A DNA stretch of 64,000 bases from Rhizobium sp. ACO-34A (GTDB lineage Bacteria > Pseudomonadota > Alphaproteobacteria > Rhizobiales > Rhizobiaceae): positions 1,925,001 through 1,989,000 of the forward strand of contig CP021371.1 in assembly GCA_002600635.1 (NCBI GenBank). The letters are read 5' to 3'. Made by a program: the position numbers and the translations under genes. This document shows positions 19,342-27,632 of the stretch, piece by piece. How positions within the stretch are numbered: position 1 is the stretch's first letter; the number at the start of each line of letters is the position of its first letter. Below the pieces are notes generated by a model, which ran no database searches, was not told where the DNA came from, and worked only from the letters and a program-made list of their open reading frames with translations.

Positions 19342-20470
19342 ATGCGTGCAGAAATCGAGAACGTAGTCGACGAAATCAAGCAGGCCATAAGCCTGCTGAG
19401 GAGGCATCTTTGACTGGGACCAGGCGGTAAGACGACTGGACTGGTTGAACAACAAGGCAGAGGATCCGAACCTCTGGAACGACGCGCAGGAAGCACAGAA
19501 GCTAATGCGCGAGCGCCAGCAGCTCGATGAGAGCATCGCGGGCGTCAAGCGTCTCGAACAGCAGATGAAAGACAACATCGAGCTGATCGAGATGGGCGAG
19601 GAAGAAGGTGACGAGTCGATCGTCAAGGAGGCGGAGGAGTCTCTGAAGGCGCTGAAGGCCGAATCCGGCCGTCTTCAGGTCGAGGCCATGCTTTCCGGTG
19701 AAGCCGACGGCAACGACACCTATCTGGAAGTGCATTCCGGCGCGGGTGGTACCGAGTCCCAGGACTGGGCCAACATGCTGCTGCGCATGTATATCCGCTG
19801 GGCAGAAAAGCAGGGCTTCAAGGTCGAGGTGCTGGAAGTGCATGACGGCGAAGAAGCCGGCATCAAGTCCGCCACGGTGCTCATCAAGGGCCACAATGCC
19901 TATGGCTGGACGAAGACTGAATCCGGTGTTCACCGCCTCGTGCGCATTTCGCCCTATGACTCGAACGCGCGCCGGCACACGTCCTTCTCGTCGGTCTGGG
20001 TCTATCCGGTCGTCGATGACTCGATCAACATCGAGATCAACGAAAGCGACTGCCGCATTGATACCTATCGCTCGTCGGGCGCAGGTGGTCAGCACGTTAA
20101 CACGACCGACTCGGCTGTGCGTATCACGCACATTCCGACCGGCATCGTGGTTGCCTGCCAGCAGGAGCGCTCGCAGCACAAGAACCGCGCCAAGGCGTGG
20201 GAAATGCTGCGTGCCCGCATGTACGAGGCCGAATTGATGAAGCGGGAAGCGGCAGCCAATGCCGAAGCCGCCTCCAAGACGGATATCGGCTGGGGTCACC
20301 AGATCCGCTCCTACGTCCTGCAGCCCTACCAGCTGGTGAAGGATCTGCGGACCGGCGTCGAAAGCACCGATCCGGATACCGTATTGAACGGTGACCTGAA
20401 CGAGTTCATGGAAGCGGCACTTGCCCACCGCATCAGCGGCAAGGCGGATGCCGTCGCCGACATCGATTGA
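19342..20470 (+). CDS. prfB: Peptide chain release factor 2 (programmed +1 frameshift)
   Basis: RF2 recognises UAA and UGA and triggers peptide release. The gene is split into two frames: codons from ATG 19342 reach an in-frame TGA at 19411, and the rest continues in the +1 frame to 20470. Joined as 19342-19410 + 19412-20470 it gives 375 aa. Evidence for RF2: the GGQ loop ([18 protein letters not shown]) and a stop-codon recognition loop with SPY ([18 protein letters not shown]) where E. coli has SPF, which I recall as usual in this group. The frame that starts late at TTG 19445 would lose the N-terminal domain. RF2 is expected to regulate itself through the shift. It follows mrcA. Confidence 0.96.
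19399..19414 (+). promoter_or_regulatory. prfB: Programmed +1 ribosomal frameshift site of prfB
   Basis: An internal Shine-Dalgarno AGGAGG (19399-19404) stands 3 bases before CTT TGA C (19408-19414). This is the canonical bacterial RF2 autoregulation site: the ribosome pauses at the weak UGA when RF2 is low and slips +1 on CUU. Confidence 0.95.
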
Positions 20471-20497
20471 TCGGTATTTCACGGTTATATAAAATTG

Positions 20498-20527
20498 AAA
20501 CGGCGGGGCAAAACCCCGCCGTTTTTC
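20498..20527. terminator. Bidirectional terminator between prfB and the MFS gene
   Basis: AAACGGCGGGG and CCCCGCCGTTT form an 11-bp stem with a CAAAA loop and a following TTT. The two converging genes share it. Confidence 0.85.
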
Positions 20528-20529
20528 GT

Positions 20530-21771
20530 TCAGGACCGCTTTTCCGCCGGCTCGGCCGTGCGAGGTTCGGCGGTCGGCGAGCGGAGCGTCATCGTTGCGA
20601 GCAACAGCACCATCAGCGAGCAAGCGGCAATCGTCGCGACCATCGGCAAGGCCGTACCGTTGAAGAACAGGCTGGCAATGCCGATCACGCTGGAGGCGGT
20701 GACGAATTGCAGCGTGCCCATCAGTGCCGACGCCGTACCCGCGATCCGGCCGTGGGCCTCGAGCGCAAGGACGGCCGAGGTTGGAATAACCATGCCGAGG
20801 AAGCCGTAAGCGACAAACAGCAGGGCCGCCATGAGCGGCAGGCTGCCGAGACCGAATTCAAACAGGAGGAAGAGTGTCGTTGCCGCGGCGGCGAAGCCGC
20901 AGACGGCAAAGCGAATCAGCCGTTGCAAACCGAAGCGGCGGGATAGCCGGCCATTCATCTGCGAGGCGCCGATAAAGGAAATGGCATTCAGCGAGAACAG
21001 CACGCTGTAATATCCCGGCGTCAGGCCATAGTGCTCGATCAGGACGAAGGACGAATTGGCCACATAGATCATGTAGCTCGACATGCCGAACGAGGCGATC
21101 AGCACCAGACCGAGATAATGAGGATCGCGCAACAGCGTGCCGTAGGAGGCAAGGGCGCTGCCGACGCTGCTTTCGCTGCGGGCTTCCGGTGAGCGCGTTT
21201 CCGGAAGCAGCGTGGCGGCGAGAATGACACCGAGTGCTGCGGTCGCGACCATGACCCAGAAGATTACGCGCCAGCTTCCGAATGCCGTAATCATGCTGCC
21301 GACAAGCGGAGCAAGGATGGGCGATACGCTGAAGACCAGCATCAGACGCGACATCAGGTGCGCGGCGGCGATGCCAGTGAAGAGATCGCGGACAATTGCC
21401 CGACAGAGCACAGTGCCGGCGCAGGCGCCGACGCCCTGCAGCGCCCGAAAGGCGATCAGCCATTCGACAGATGGCGACAGCGCACAGCCGACGGCTCCGA
21501 TGGCGAAAAGGGCAAGGCCGAAGAACAGCGGCTTCTTTCGCCCGACCATGTCGGAGACGGGGCCATAGACAAGCTGAGACAACCCCATCGCGACGAAGAA
21601 GGAAATGAGGCTGGCTTGCACGGCACCGCTGTCGGCGTTCAATCCCGCACCGATTTCCGGCAGGGATGGCAGGTACATGTCGATTGCGAAGAGCCCGATT
21701 GCCGTCAGCAGACCGAGAACGATCGGAAGCGAAGCCGGGCTCCTGGAGAGAGGAGGAGATTTTTGCAGCAT
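20530..21771 (-). CDS. MFS drug efflux transporter, Bcr/CflA family
   Basis: This is a 413-aa inner-membrane proton antiporter with 12 predicted membrane helices. Features of the Bcr/CflA group are FAIDMYLPSLPEIG after helix 1, GPVSDMVGRKKPLFFGLALF (MFS motif A), RALQGVGACAGTVLCRAIVRDL (the helix-4/5 motif) and SWRVIFWVMVATA. I took M at 21771 (MLQKSPPLSRS) because it begins the cytoplasmic tail. The longer frame to 21903 runs through the operator. It lies divergent from a TetR gene; the palindromes between them make it the likely regulated exporter. The substrate is unknown. Confidence 0.93.
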   Translation of the reverse strand: MLQKSPPLSRSPASLPIVLGLLTAIGLFAIDMYLPSLPEIGAGLNADSGAVQASLISFFVAMGLSQLVYGPVSDMVGRKKPLFFGLALFAIGAVGCALSPSVEWLIAFRALQGVGACAGTVLCRAIVRDLFTGIAAAHLMSRLMLVFSVSPILAPLVGSMITAFGSWRVIFWVMVATAALGVILAATLLPETRSPEARSESSVGSALASYGTLLRDPHYLGLVLIASFGMSSYMIYVANSSFVLIEHYGLTPGYYSVLFSLNAISFIGASQMNGRLSRRFGLQRLIRFAVCGFAAAATTLFLLFEFGLGSLPLMAALLFVAYGFLGMVIPTSAVLALEAHGRIAGTASALMGTLQFVTASSVIGIASLFFNGTALPMVATIAACSLMVLLLATMTLRSPTAEPRTAEPAEKRS

Positions 21772-21874
21772 GAAATACCTTTGCGTCACCGGGGCGGCTG
21801 CCGCGGAGGGGGAGGAAGACGGAAAAGGGTTTGGCAACGAGCGCGACAATGTCACGCAATGGTTGGGTTTTGTA

Positions 21875-21903
21875 TGTCCAAAATTTTGGACACAATTGTC
21901 CAA
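21875..21903. promoter_or_regulatory. TetR-type operator in the MFS/TetR intergenic region
   Basis: A perfect 18-bp palindrome TGTCCAAAATTTTGGACA (21875-21892) is followed by TGTCCAA (21897-21903). TGTCCAA forms a second inverted repeat with the TTGGACA half shared with the first. Two overlapping TGTCCA-type sites between divergent TetR and transporter genes fit binding by two TetR dimers. Confidence 0.75.
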
Positions 21904-21929
21904 TTAGTCAAGTCCCTCTATGGTGAGGC

Positions 21930-22583
21930 ATGGATCAGACACATCAGGCCCCGAATCTCCCGCAAAGCAACGACACTGGCAATCGCACCAAACGCGGTGC
22001 CATCATCGATGCCGCTGCGGCCATTTTTTCCGAAAGCGGTTATTCCGGCGCCAGCATCGACGCGATCGCTGTCAGGGCGAATGTTTCGCGCCAGACGGTC
22101 TACAACCAGATCGGCGACAAGGAGAAAGTGTTCCGGGCGGTCGTGGCGGAAATCACCCAGCGTTCCAGTGCTGGGTTTTTCTCGGTGCTGGAGACTTTTC
22201 CGGATGCGCCAAAAGACCTTGAGGCCGATCTTCGCGCCTTTGCCGCCCGTCTCCTGAAGGTGGCCGTGTGCGAGCCGAGCGGCCGCTGGCTTCTGCGTCT
22301 GCTGTCGCTCGAAGGCGCGCGCCATCCCGAGCTGTTTACGACGTGGCGGGAATATGGGCCCGGTCGCAAGCATCCCGCCATGGCGGCCCGCTTTGCGCAA
22401 CTCGCCCTTGGCGGCTACCTCGATATCGAGGACCCGTCGCTGGCGGCTCGCCAGTTCATGGCCCTGGTGATGTCGGATGTGCGAAACGACCTGCAGCTCG
22501 GCATCCCGATCCCGGAAAGCGAACTTGAGGGATTGGCGAAGAACGCCGTTCACACCTTCCTGAAGGCGTTCGGCAAGCGCTGA
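21930..22583 (+). CDS. TetR-family transcriptional repressor
   Basis: This is a 217-aa one-component repressor. The N-terminal helix-turn-helix is clear (about residues 22-68): GAIIDAAAAIFSESGYSGASIDAIAVRANVSRQTVYNQIGDKEKVFRAVV. The all-helical C-terminal domain (about 75-215) would bind an inducer and form the dimer. It is divergent from the MFS exporter with the palindromic operator between, so it probably represses itself and the exporter until a toxic compound binds. The start is the ATG after a GGTGAGG stretch. It converges on the secreted hypothetical gene. Confidence 0.92.
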   Translation: MDQTHQAPNLPQSNDTGNRTKRGAIIDAAAAIFSESGYSGASIDAIAVRANVSRQTVYNQIGDKEKVFRAVVAEITQRSSAGFFSVLETFPDAPKDLEADLRAFAARLLKVAVCEPSGRWLLRLLSLEGARHPELFTTWREYGPGRKHPAMAARFAQLALGGYLDIEDPSLAARQFMALVMSDVRNDLQLGIPIPESELEGLAKNAVHTFLKAFGKR

Positions 22584-22614
22584 CGCTGACGTTTAACCGA
22601 GGTGCTGACTGTGG

Positions 22615-23172
22615 TCAGTTCGTTTCGCGCTCGACCCTGATGTCGCCGAACTCATCGATCAGCACGGTCCAGCCTTCCGGCTCCATCTGCTGAGGATCGG
22701 TCTTGAGATAGACGGTGGCGAAAAGGCCCGGCTGGCGGCTGACACCGGTCGAATCCTCCGGGCGGATATCGGTGACATAGGCTTTGATTGCCGAGAATTC
22801 CTCAAGCTCCACGCTTTCCAGTACCTTTGGACCGCTTTCGACCGAGAGGATCTGCTGCAGGTAAATCTTGGCGGTGCGGTCCGGCTGACGAATGGCGACG
22901 AGCTTGTAATAGCCGCGCTGTGTTTCGGCTTTCTCGGCGGTCTGTGGCGCGGCCGGCTGTGTCGGCGCGGGCGTTGCCGTGCCACTGCCCGCGACATCCG
23001 GCGCCGATTCGATTTCGCCGACGTCGCCCTCCCAGAAGCCGCCGCTGATGACGAAGGTGGCGGTTACCGGCAGCTGGTCGATATCGTCGGCCCGGGCGGC
23101 GACGCTGGAAAGAAGCAGGACGGCAAGACCGGTGCGAAGAAGCGGGGTGCGAAAAGGCAGGGAAGGGGTCAT
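22615..23172 (-). CDS. Conserved exported hypothetical protein
   Basis: This is a 185-aa protein with a clear signal peptide (LLRTGLAVLLLSSVAARA), probably periplasmic. After a short Pro/Ala linker (AGSGTATPAPTQPAAPQ, about 62-78) there is a beta-rich region (YYKLVAIRQPDRTAKIYLQQILSVESGPKVLESVELEEFSAIKAYVTDI, EGWTVLIDEFGDIRVE). I do not recognise a named family; the arrangement next to NAD kinase is one I associate with rhizobial chromosomes. It begins 10 bases after the NAD kinase stop and is probably co-transcribed with it. Confidence 0.75.
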   Translation of the reverse strand: MTPSLPFRTPLLRTGLAVLLLSSVAARADDIDQLPVTATFVISGGFWEGDVGEIESAPDVAGSGTATPAPTQPAAPQTAEKAETQRGYYKLVAIRQPDRTAKIYLQQILSVESGPKVLESVELEEFSAIKAYVTDIRPEDSTGVSRQPGLFATVYLKTDPQQMEPEGWTVLIDEFGDIRVERETN

Positions 23173-23182
23173 GGGATATCCC

Positions 23183-23956
23183 TCAGTTCGAAAACTGTTC
23201 GGCGAGGATTCGGTCGGACCAGGATCTGTCCGGATCGGACAGGATGCTGGCGGTGGTATCCTCCGACTGCGCGATCTGCACGCGGACGACGGACTTCACC
23301 TCCGTATGATCGGCGACGGCGTTTACCGGCCGCTTCTCGACCTCCAGCACGATTATGTCGACGTTGACCTTGTTCGGTAGAAGTGCGCCGCGCCAGCGGC
23401 GGGGTCTGTAGGGGCTGACCGGGGTGAGCGCCAGAAGCGGCGCTTCCAACGGCAGAATGGGGCCGTGGGCGGACAGATTGTAGGCGGTGGAGCCAGCGGG
23501 GGTGGCCACCATAACGCCATCGCAGATCAGTTCTTCCAGCCGCACCTGACCGTCGATGATCACCTTGAGCTTCGCCGCCTGATAGGATTGGCGCAGCAGC
23601 GACACTTCATTCAAGGCGAGCGCGATAGAAGTAGTACCGTCGGCATTGGTCGTCGTCATCTTGAGCGGATGGAAATCATTCTCGACGGCGGCGGCGATCC
23701 GGTCCGTCAGATTCTCGGTCGAATAGTCATTCATCAGGAAGCCGACCGAGCCGCGGTTCATACCATAGACCAGCTTGCCGGAATTCATGGTCTCGTGCAG
23801 CGTCTGCAGCATGAAGCCGTCACCGCCCAGCGCCACGATGACATCGGCGTCGGTCGGTGCGACATCGCCATAAAGGCGAATCAACTCCTTGCGGGAGGCC
23901 TGTGCCTCTTCAGTATTGGAGGCGAGGAAGGAAAGCGACCGGAACGAACGAGACAT
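23183..23956 (-). CDS. nadK: NAD kinase
   Basis: NadK (257 aa) phosphorylates NAD to NADP with ATP or polyphosphate in the cytoplasm. The diacylglycerol-kinase-like fold shows ALGGDGFMLQTLH (GGDG, catalytic Asp), YGMNRGSVGFLMND, ALNEVSLLRQ (the NE-S motif), DGVMVATPAGSTAYNLSAHGPILPL (the Gly-rich nucleotide site) and a beta-rich end. The start at 23956 (MSRSFRSLSFLAS) has AAAGGGC upstream on the minus strand, so the extension to 24073 is not taken. It probably forms an operon with the exported hypothetical gene downstream. Confidence 0.97.
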   Translation of the reverse strand: MSRSFRSLSFLASNTEEAQASRKELIRLYGDVAPTDADVIVALGGDGFMLQTLHETMNSGKLVYGMNRGSVGFLMNDYSTENLTDRIAAAVENDFHPLKMTTTNADGTTSIALALNEVSLLRQSYQAAKLKVIIDGQVRLEELICDGVMVATPAGSTAYNLSAHGPILPLEAPLLALTPVSPYRPRRWRGALLPNKVNVDIIVLEVEKRPVNAVADHTEVKSVVRVQIAQSEDTTASILSDPDRSWSDRILAEQFSN

Positions 23957-24123
23957 GGGTAGCCCTTTGAATATGCTTCTGTCGTACATGATAAAGGCTG
24001 GAAGCGACAAGGCGTTTTGCCGCCCCTTTGGTCGCACCGGCGCGCGAGACTGTGGGGTATCGCGACCGCTCACCGAAATTTTTCTTTACCGCCGCAAGAA
24101 ATCCGCTTATTGACGCCTCCACT

Positions 24124-24199
<76 letters not shown>

Positions 24200-24758
24200 T
24201 AAATCTTTGTTTTTTCTGTATTTTTAGATGAGTCTTATGCGGTTCATTTTACGCTAGGCGCTATATTTTACAGTTTGTTCTCAGCGCGTTCCCTTGCTGA
24301 TGGCGTCGATGATTTCCTGTCCTGCCAAGTGTGACGCCGAATTTTGTCCTCTGCATCCTCTCTCGAATGGCCTGATATCCCGGCGATAAGCTGGTTTTTC
24401 TTCGTGTGAGCGGTTCATAACGGTTCGAGTTGCCCGCTTTTCTTCAACGGATTGCGGTTGCCTCCCGGCTTCGCGTTCTCGTTCCCATGCTCGGTGATAG
24501 TGCATCACCGGTGGCGGCTTCTTCCTGAAAGAACTTCGTGAGTGCCGCTTTGGAAGCAGGAGTGGCCGATGCGGATAATCGTTTGGTTGGATGAATGATT
24601 TCAAATTTATATATTTAGAAAATTAGGAGGATAGCTAAATATAAAGGCAAATAAACACAAGGATCGTATGGCGGCTTCGGCATTTTCTCCCGTTGCGCTG
24701 GACATCGGTGCTTCGCCCGGATAAGCCCGCCGCATGGTCAAGGACAGGGGAAACCATC
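24200..24758. other. Low-coding stretch after tRNA-Thr
   Basis: About 560 bases directly after the tRNA contain T-rich runs, several short ORFs without credible start signals (the longest, minus 24281-24604, is Arg/Pro-rich with no domain) and lower G+C. I see no integrase or repeat of the tRNA end. It could be decayed DNA, but nothing more can be supported. Confidence 0.45.
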
Positions 24759-24971
24759 ATGGAAGTCAGAGATTCGAACGGTACGGTGCTTAACGAGGGC
24801 GATAACGTCACTCTCATCAAGGATCTGAAGGTCAAGGGAACGTCGGAGACGCTGAAGCGCGGCACGATGATCAAGGGCATTCATCTGACCGATGATCCGG
24901 CAGAGGTCGAATGCCGGCATGCCAAGATCAAGGGACTGGTGCTGCGCACCGAGTTTCTGAAGAAGGCCTGA
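24759..24971 (+). CDS. PhnA/YjdM C-terminal domain protein
   Basis: The protein is 70 aa: a compact beta-barrel-like SH3 domain of the PhnA C-terminal family (VRDSNGTVLNEGDNVTLIKDLKVKGTSETLKRGT, ending with KIKGLVLRTEFLKKA). The zinc-ribbon N-terminal half found in E. coli YjdM/PhnA is absent; the frame begins at MEV with AGGACAGGGG upstream. This short form is common in rhizobia as a stand-alone protein. The function is unknown; the old alkylphosphonate link of phnA is not supported by the context. Confidence 0.85.
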   Translation: MEVRDSNGTVLNEGDNVTLIKDLKVKGTSETLKRGTMIKGIHLTDDPAEVECRHAKIKGLVLRTEFLKKA

Positions 24972-25087
24972 ACGCCTGTTTTGCGGCAGTATTGGCGAGC
25001 GAAACTTGCGTTAAGGCAAGAAATCGCAATTTACAGGTGGCATGGTTGAGCGTCTACTGAAGTTACGGCAATTGATGACGGAGCTTC

Positions 25088-25576
25088 ATGATGATCTTCG
25101 CAATGACGCCTTTCACGCTTTTTCATGTACTGTTGAGCCTCGTCGGTATCGCGACGGGGCTTGTTGTTCTTTATGGCTGGCTGAAGTCGGACCGCATGTC
25201 CGGCTGGACCGCAGTGTTCTTGATCAGCACGCTGGCAACCGTGATTACCGGCTTCCTCTTTCCCTTCGGCGGGTTCACGCCGGCCATCGGGGTGGGCATC
25301 ATTACACTGGCAACGCTGGTCGGGGCGCTCGTCGCCCTCTATCGATTTCATCTGGCGGGCCGCTGGCGGATCGTCTTCCTTCTCTGTTCCACCGCCTCTC
25401 TTTATCTCAACGTCTTCGTGCTGGTGGTGCAGGTCTTTGCCAAGGTGCCGGCGCTGAATGCGCTGGCCCCGACCGGCTCGGAGCCGCCCTTCGCAGCTGT
25501 GCAGGGCGTTGTGCTCCTTGCCTTTCTCGCCGCCGGCTATCTGGCGGTCAACCGCTTCCACCCGGCGACAGCCTGA
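25088..25576 (+). CDS. Putative integral membrane protein (162 aa)
   Basis: This is a small inner-membrane protein with about four hydrophobic helices: LFHVLLSLVGIATGLVVLYG, TAVFLISTLATVITGFLFPFG, GVGIITLATLVGALVALY and a last pair around FLLCSTASLYLNVFVLVVQVF and GVVLLAFLAAGYLAV. Short charged loops separate them. I do not recognise a family, and no transport or enzyme motif is visible. It stands alone, convergent with gpgS. An ATG at 25088 with CGGAGC upstream was used; the next ATG is a possible start too. Confidence 0.75.
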   Translation: MMIFAMTPFTLFHVLLSLVGIATGLVVLYGWLKSDRMSGWTAVFLISTLATVITGFLFPFGGFTPAIGVGIITLATLVGALVALYRFHLAGRWRIVFLLCSTASLYLNVFVLVVQVFAKVPALNALAPTGSEPPFAAVQGVVLLAFLAAGYLAVNRFHPATA

Positions 25577-25597
25577 ACTGCGGGCGGGTGGGGCTGG

Positions 25598-26815
25598 TCA
25601 GTCTTCGTCCTTGTCCGCCTGGACGGCTTCGTGCATCTGACGGATAAGGTCGGGCAGGGCGCTTTGCACCCGGTTCCAGCTCGGCATGAACGGGGTTGCG
25701 TTTGGCGTGTCGAGAAAGGCGTTTCCAGCCTCAACGAGGTTCGCGGCAAACAGTTCGACCGCGAGCTCTTCCCGGTGCCGGTCGGTGGTCAATCCGTTCA
25801 TGCGTGCGTCGTTGTGATAGATTTCGACGAGATCGAGCGCATTGCGGAAATAGGTCGCCTTCAAGGTTCTCAGGCTTTCCTGGCTGAAGATCACCCCGTC
25901 GGTAGCGAGCTTGCGCAGGAGCGCCTTGGTGATGTCGATCGACATGCGCGAAAGCCCGGAGGTCGCGTCTTCGGCCGAAAGCGACTGATGCTTGTGGTCA
26001 TAGCTGTCGGCGATATCCACCTGGCAGATCGCATTGTTGGAATAGCTGCGCCACAGTTCGGAGAGAACGCCGATCTCGAGGCCCCAGTCGGAGGGTATGC
26101 GGATATCCGGAATGAGATGCGTGCGCATGGCGAACTCGCCGGCCAGCGGATAGCGGAAGGCCTTGAGGTAATCGATATAGGGATGATGACCGATCACGCG
26201 CTCAAGGCTGAGAAGCAGCGGGGTCACCAGCAGTCGAGTGACGCGACCGCTCAGGGAATGATCGGCGATGCGCGGATAATATCCCTTGGAAAAGACGTAA
26301 GGGAAGCTGGGATTGGTGACGGGATAGACGAGCCGGGCCAGCATTTCTCGGGAATAGGTGACGATATCGGCGTCATGCAGCGCAACGACCCCGGAATTGC
26401 GGGCGCCCAGCACATATCCCATGCAATACCAGACATTGCGGCCCTTGCCCGGCTGGTCGGGCGCAAGGTCGGCCTCGGCCAGTTGTGCGTCGATGGCGCT
26501 GAGTCGTGGTCCGTCATGCCAGAGGATAGAATGGTTTTGCGGCAGCCGGGAAAAATAGGCCTTGGCCTGCGCAAACTGCTCGCGGTCGGCCTGATCGAGG
26601 CCGATGACGATTTCGGAGATATAGGGAACCTGAGAAAGTTCGCCGACGATATGATCGAGCGCCGGGGCCTCGAGTTCGGAATAGAGCGAAGGAATGATCA
26701 GGGTGACGGGCCGATTGGCTGAAAAGAGCTTAAGTTCCCGTTCCATGCGCTCGATCGAGCGTTCGCGCAGATTGTGCAGGGTGGCGACCACCCCGTTCTG
26801 ATGAAAATCCGCCAT
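25598..26815 (-). CDS. gpgS: Glucosyl-3-phosphoglycerate synthase-type glycosyltransferase
   Basis: This is a 405-aa GT-A glycosyltransferase that resembles glucosyl-3-phosphoglycerate synthase, which transfers glucose from an NDP-glucose donor to 3-phosphoglycerate. Features: VTLIIPSLYSELEAPALDHIV near residue 30, RNVWYCMGYVLGARNSGVVALHDADIVTYS with the metal-binding DAD-like motif, SKGYYPRI and SDWGLEIGVLSELW. A HAD phosphatase gene lies upstream in the same operon and fits dephosphorylation to glucosylglycerate, an osmolyte. The start at 26815 (MADFHQNGV) avoids overlapping the phosphatase gene. An exact donor is inferred, not proven. Confidence 0.82.
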   Translation of the reverse strand: MADFHQNGVVATLHNLRERSIERMERELKLFSANRPVTLIIPSLYSELEAPALDHIVGELSQVPYISEIVIGLDQADREQFAQAKAYFSRLPQNHSILWHDGPRLSAIDAQLAEADLAPDQPGKGRNVWYCMGYVLGARNSGVVALHDADIVTYSREMLARLVYPVTNPSFPYVFSKGYYPRIADHSLSGRVTRLLVTPLLLSLERVIGHHPYIDYLKAFRYPLAGEFAMRTHLIPDIRIPSDWGLEIGVLSELWRSYSNNAICQVDIADSYDHKHQSLSAEDATSGLSRMSIDITKALLRKLATDGVIFSQESLRTLKATYFRNALDLVEIYHNDARMNGLTTDRHREELAVELFAANLVEAGNAFLDTPNATPFMPSWNRVQSALPDLIRQMHEAVQADKDED

Positions 26816-26855
26816 ATCTAGTCCTTTCTGAAAAGACACGGTTGCGGCCGTGCGT

Positions 26856-27632
26856 CTAAAACCCCGTTTCAACGAGTGTGTGGATCATGTGGTTCCAGCC
26901 TGTGGGACCCGGTAAGGGCGAGCGCAGGATAAAGCCGTGTGTTTCCCGTTCTGTGACAGGAAGAGATGCATGTGACGGATTGGCGATGATGACACCGGTA
27001 TCCGCCGCCTGCAGCATGGCAAGGTCGTTCGGCGCATCGCCGAGCGCGATGGTGCGCATGTCCTCGCCGCTGGATTGCCGGTAATACGCGACTAATTCGG
27101 CCATCCGTTCGGCCTTGGACGTCCTGGGCATCAGGGTGAGGAAACGTCCGCCCTGCGCCGCATGGTATCCGGCTGCTTCGACCTGCCCGATGAATTTGGC
27201 CTTCTGCCGGTCGGTGCCGGAGAATAGGCCTGGTTCGGAGAAACGGCGGTGACGCGCAAGCCGTGCCGTAGCAAGCGGCAGGCCGGTGCGCGAGGCCACT
27301 TCCTCGTCGCTCCAGTCACCGAATCCCTGAAACAGCCCGGAGAGTTCCTCAGGCAGGCTCTGAAGAAACGCGCGCAATGATTCGTAATGATTCGCGACTT
27401 CGGATTTGCGACCGGGAAAATCGACGATACCCGCACCGTTTTCGACGATCATGGGGTAGGCGATACCGATCGCGTCAGCGATCGGCCGCATTTCGGCTTC
27501 CGTCTTGCTGCTGGCCAGAATGAGCGGAATGTCCCGCTCGGCAAGCAGATGAAGTGCAGGCTTTGCCGGCTCGAAGGAGTAGCTGTCGTGGTCGAGCAGC
27601 GTTCCGTCAAGGTCGGTAAAGACGACAATCAT
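26856..27632 (-). CDS. HAD-IIB phosphatase, mannosyl-3-phosphoglycerate phosphatase-like
   Basis: This is a 258-aa HAD phosphatase. The catalytic motif I is FTDLDGTLLD near the start, with the nucleophile Asp and acid-base Asp two residues later. It continues with motif II LILASSKTEAE, a C2B cap (about 85-180) and motif IV GDAPNDLAMLQAAD. This set is typical of mannosyl- or glucosyl-3-phosphoglycerate phosphatase (MpgP/GpgP). It would remove phosphate from the GpgS product to give the glucosylglycerate osmolyte. Its start overlaps the rlmB stop by 4 bases, and gpgS follows after 40 bases. Confidence 0.85.
   Translation of the reverse strand: MIVVFTDLDGTLLDHDSYSFEPAKPALHLLAERDIPLILASSKTEAEMRPIADAIGIAYPMIVENGAGIVDFPGRKSEVANHYESLRAFLQSLPEELSGLFQGFGDWSDEEVASRTGLPLATARLARHRRFSEPGLFSGTDRQKAKFIGQVEAAGYHAAQGGRFLTLMPRTSKAERMAELVAYYRQSSGEDMRTIALGDAPNDLAMLQAADTGVIIANPSHASLPVTERETHGFILRSPLPGPTGWNHMIHTLVETGF

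Noticed and set aside
24281..24604. 107-aa minus-strand ORF after tRNA-Thr
   Set aside because: Arg/Pro-rich, no start signal, no family; could be decayed DNA but is not supportable as a gene.
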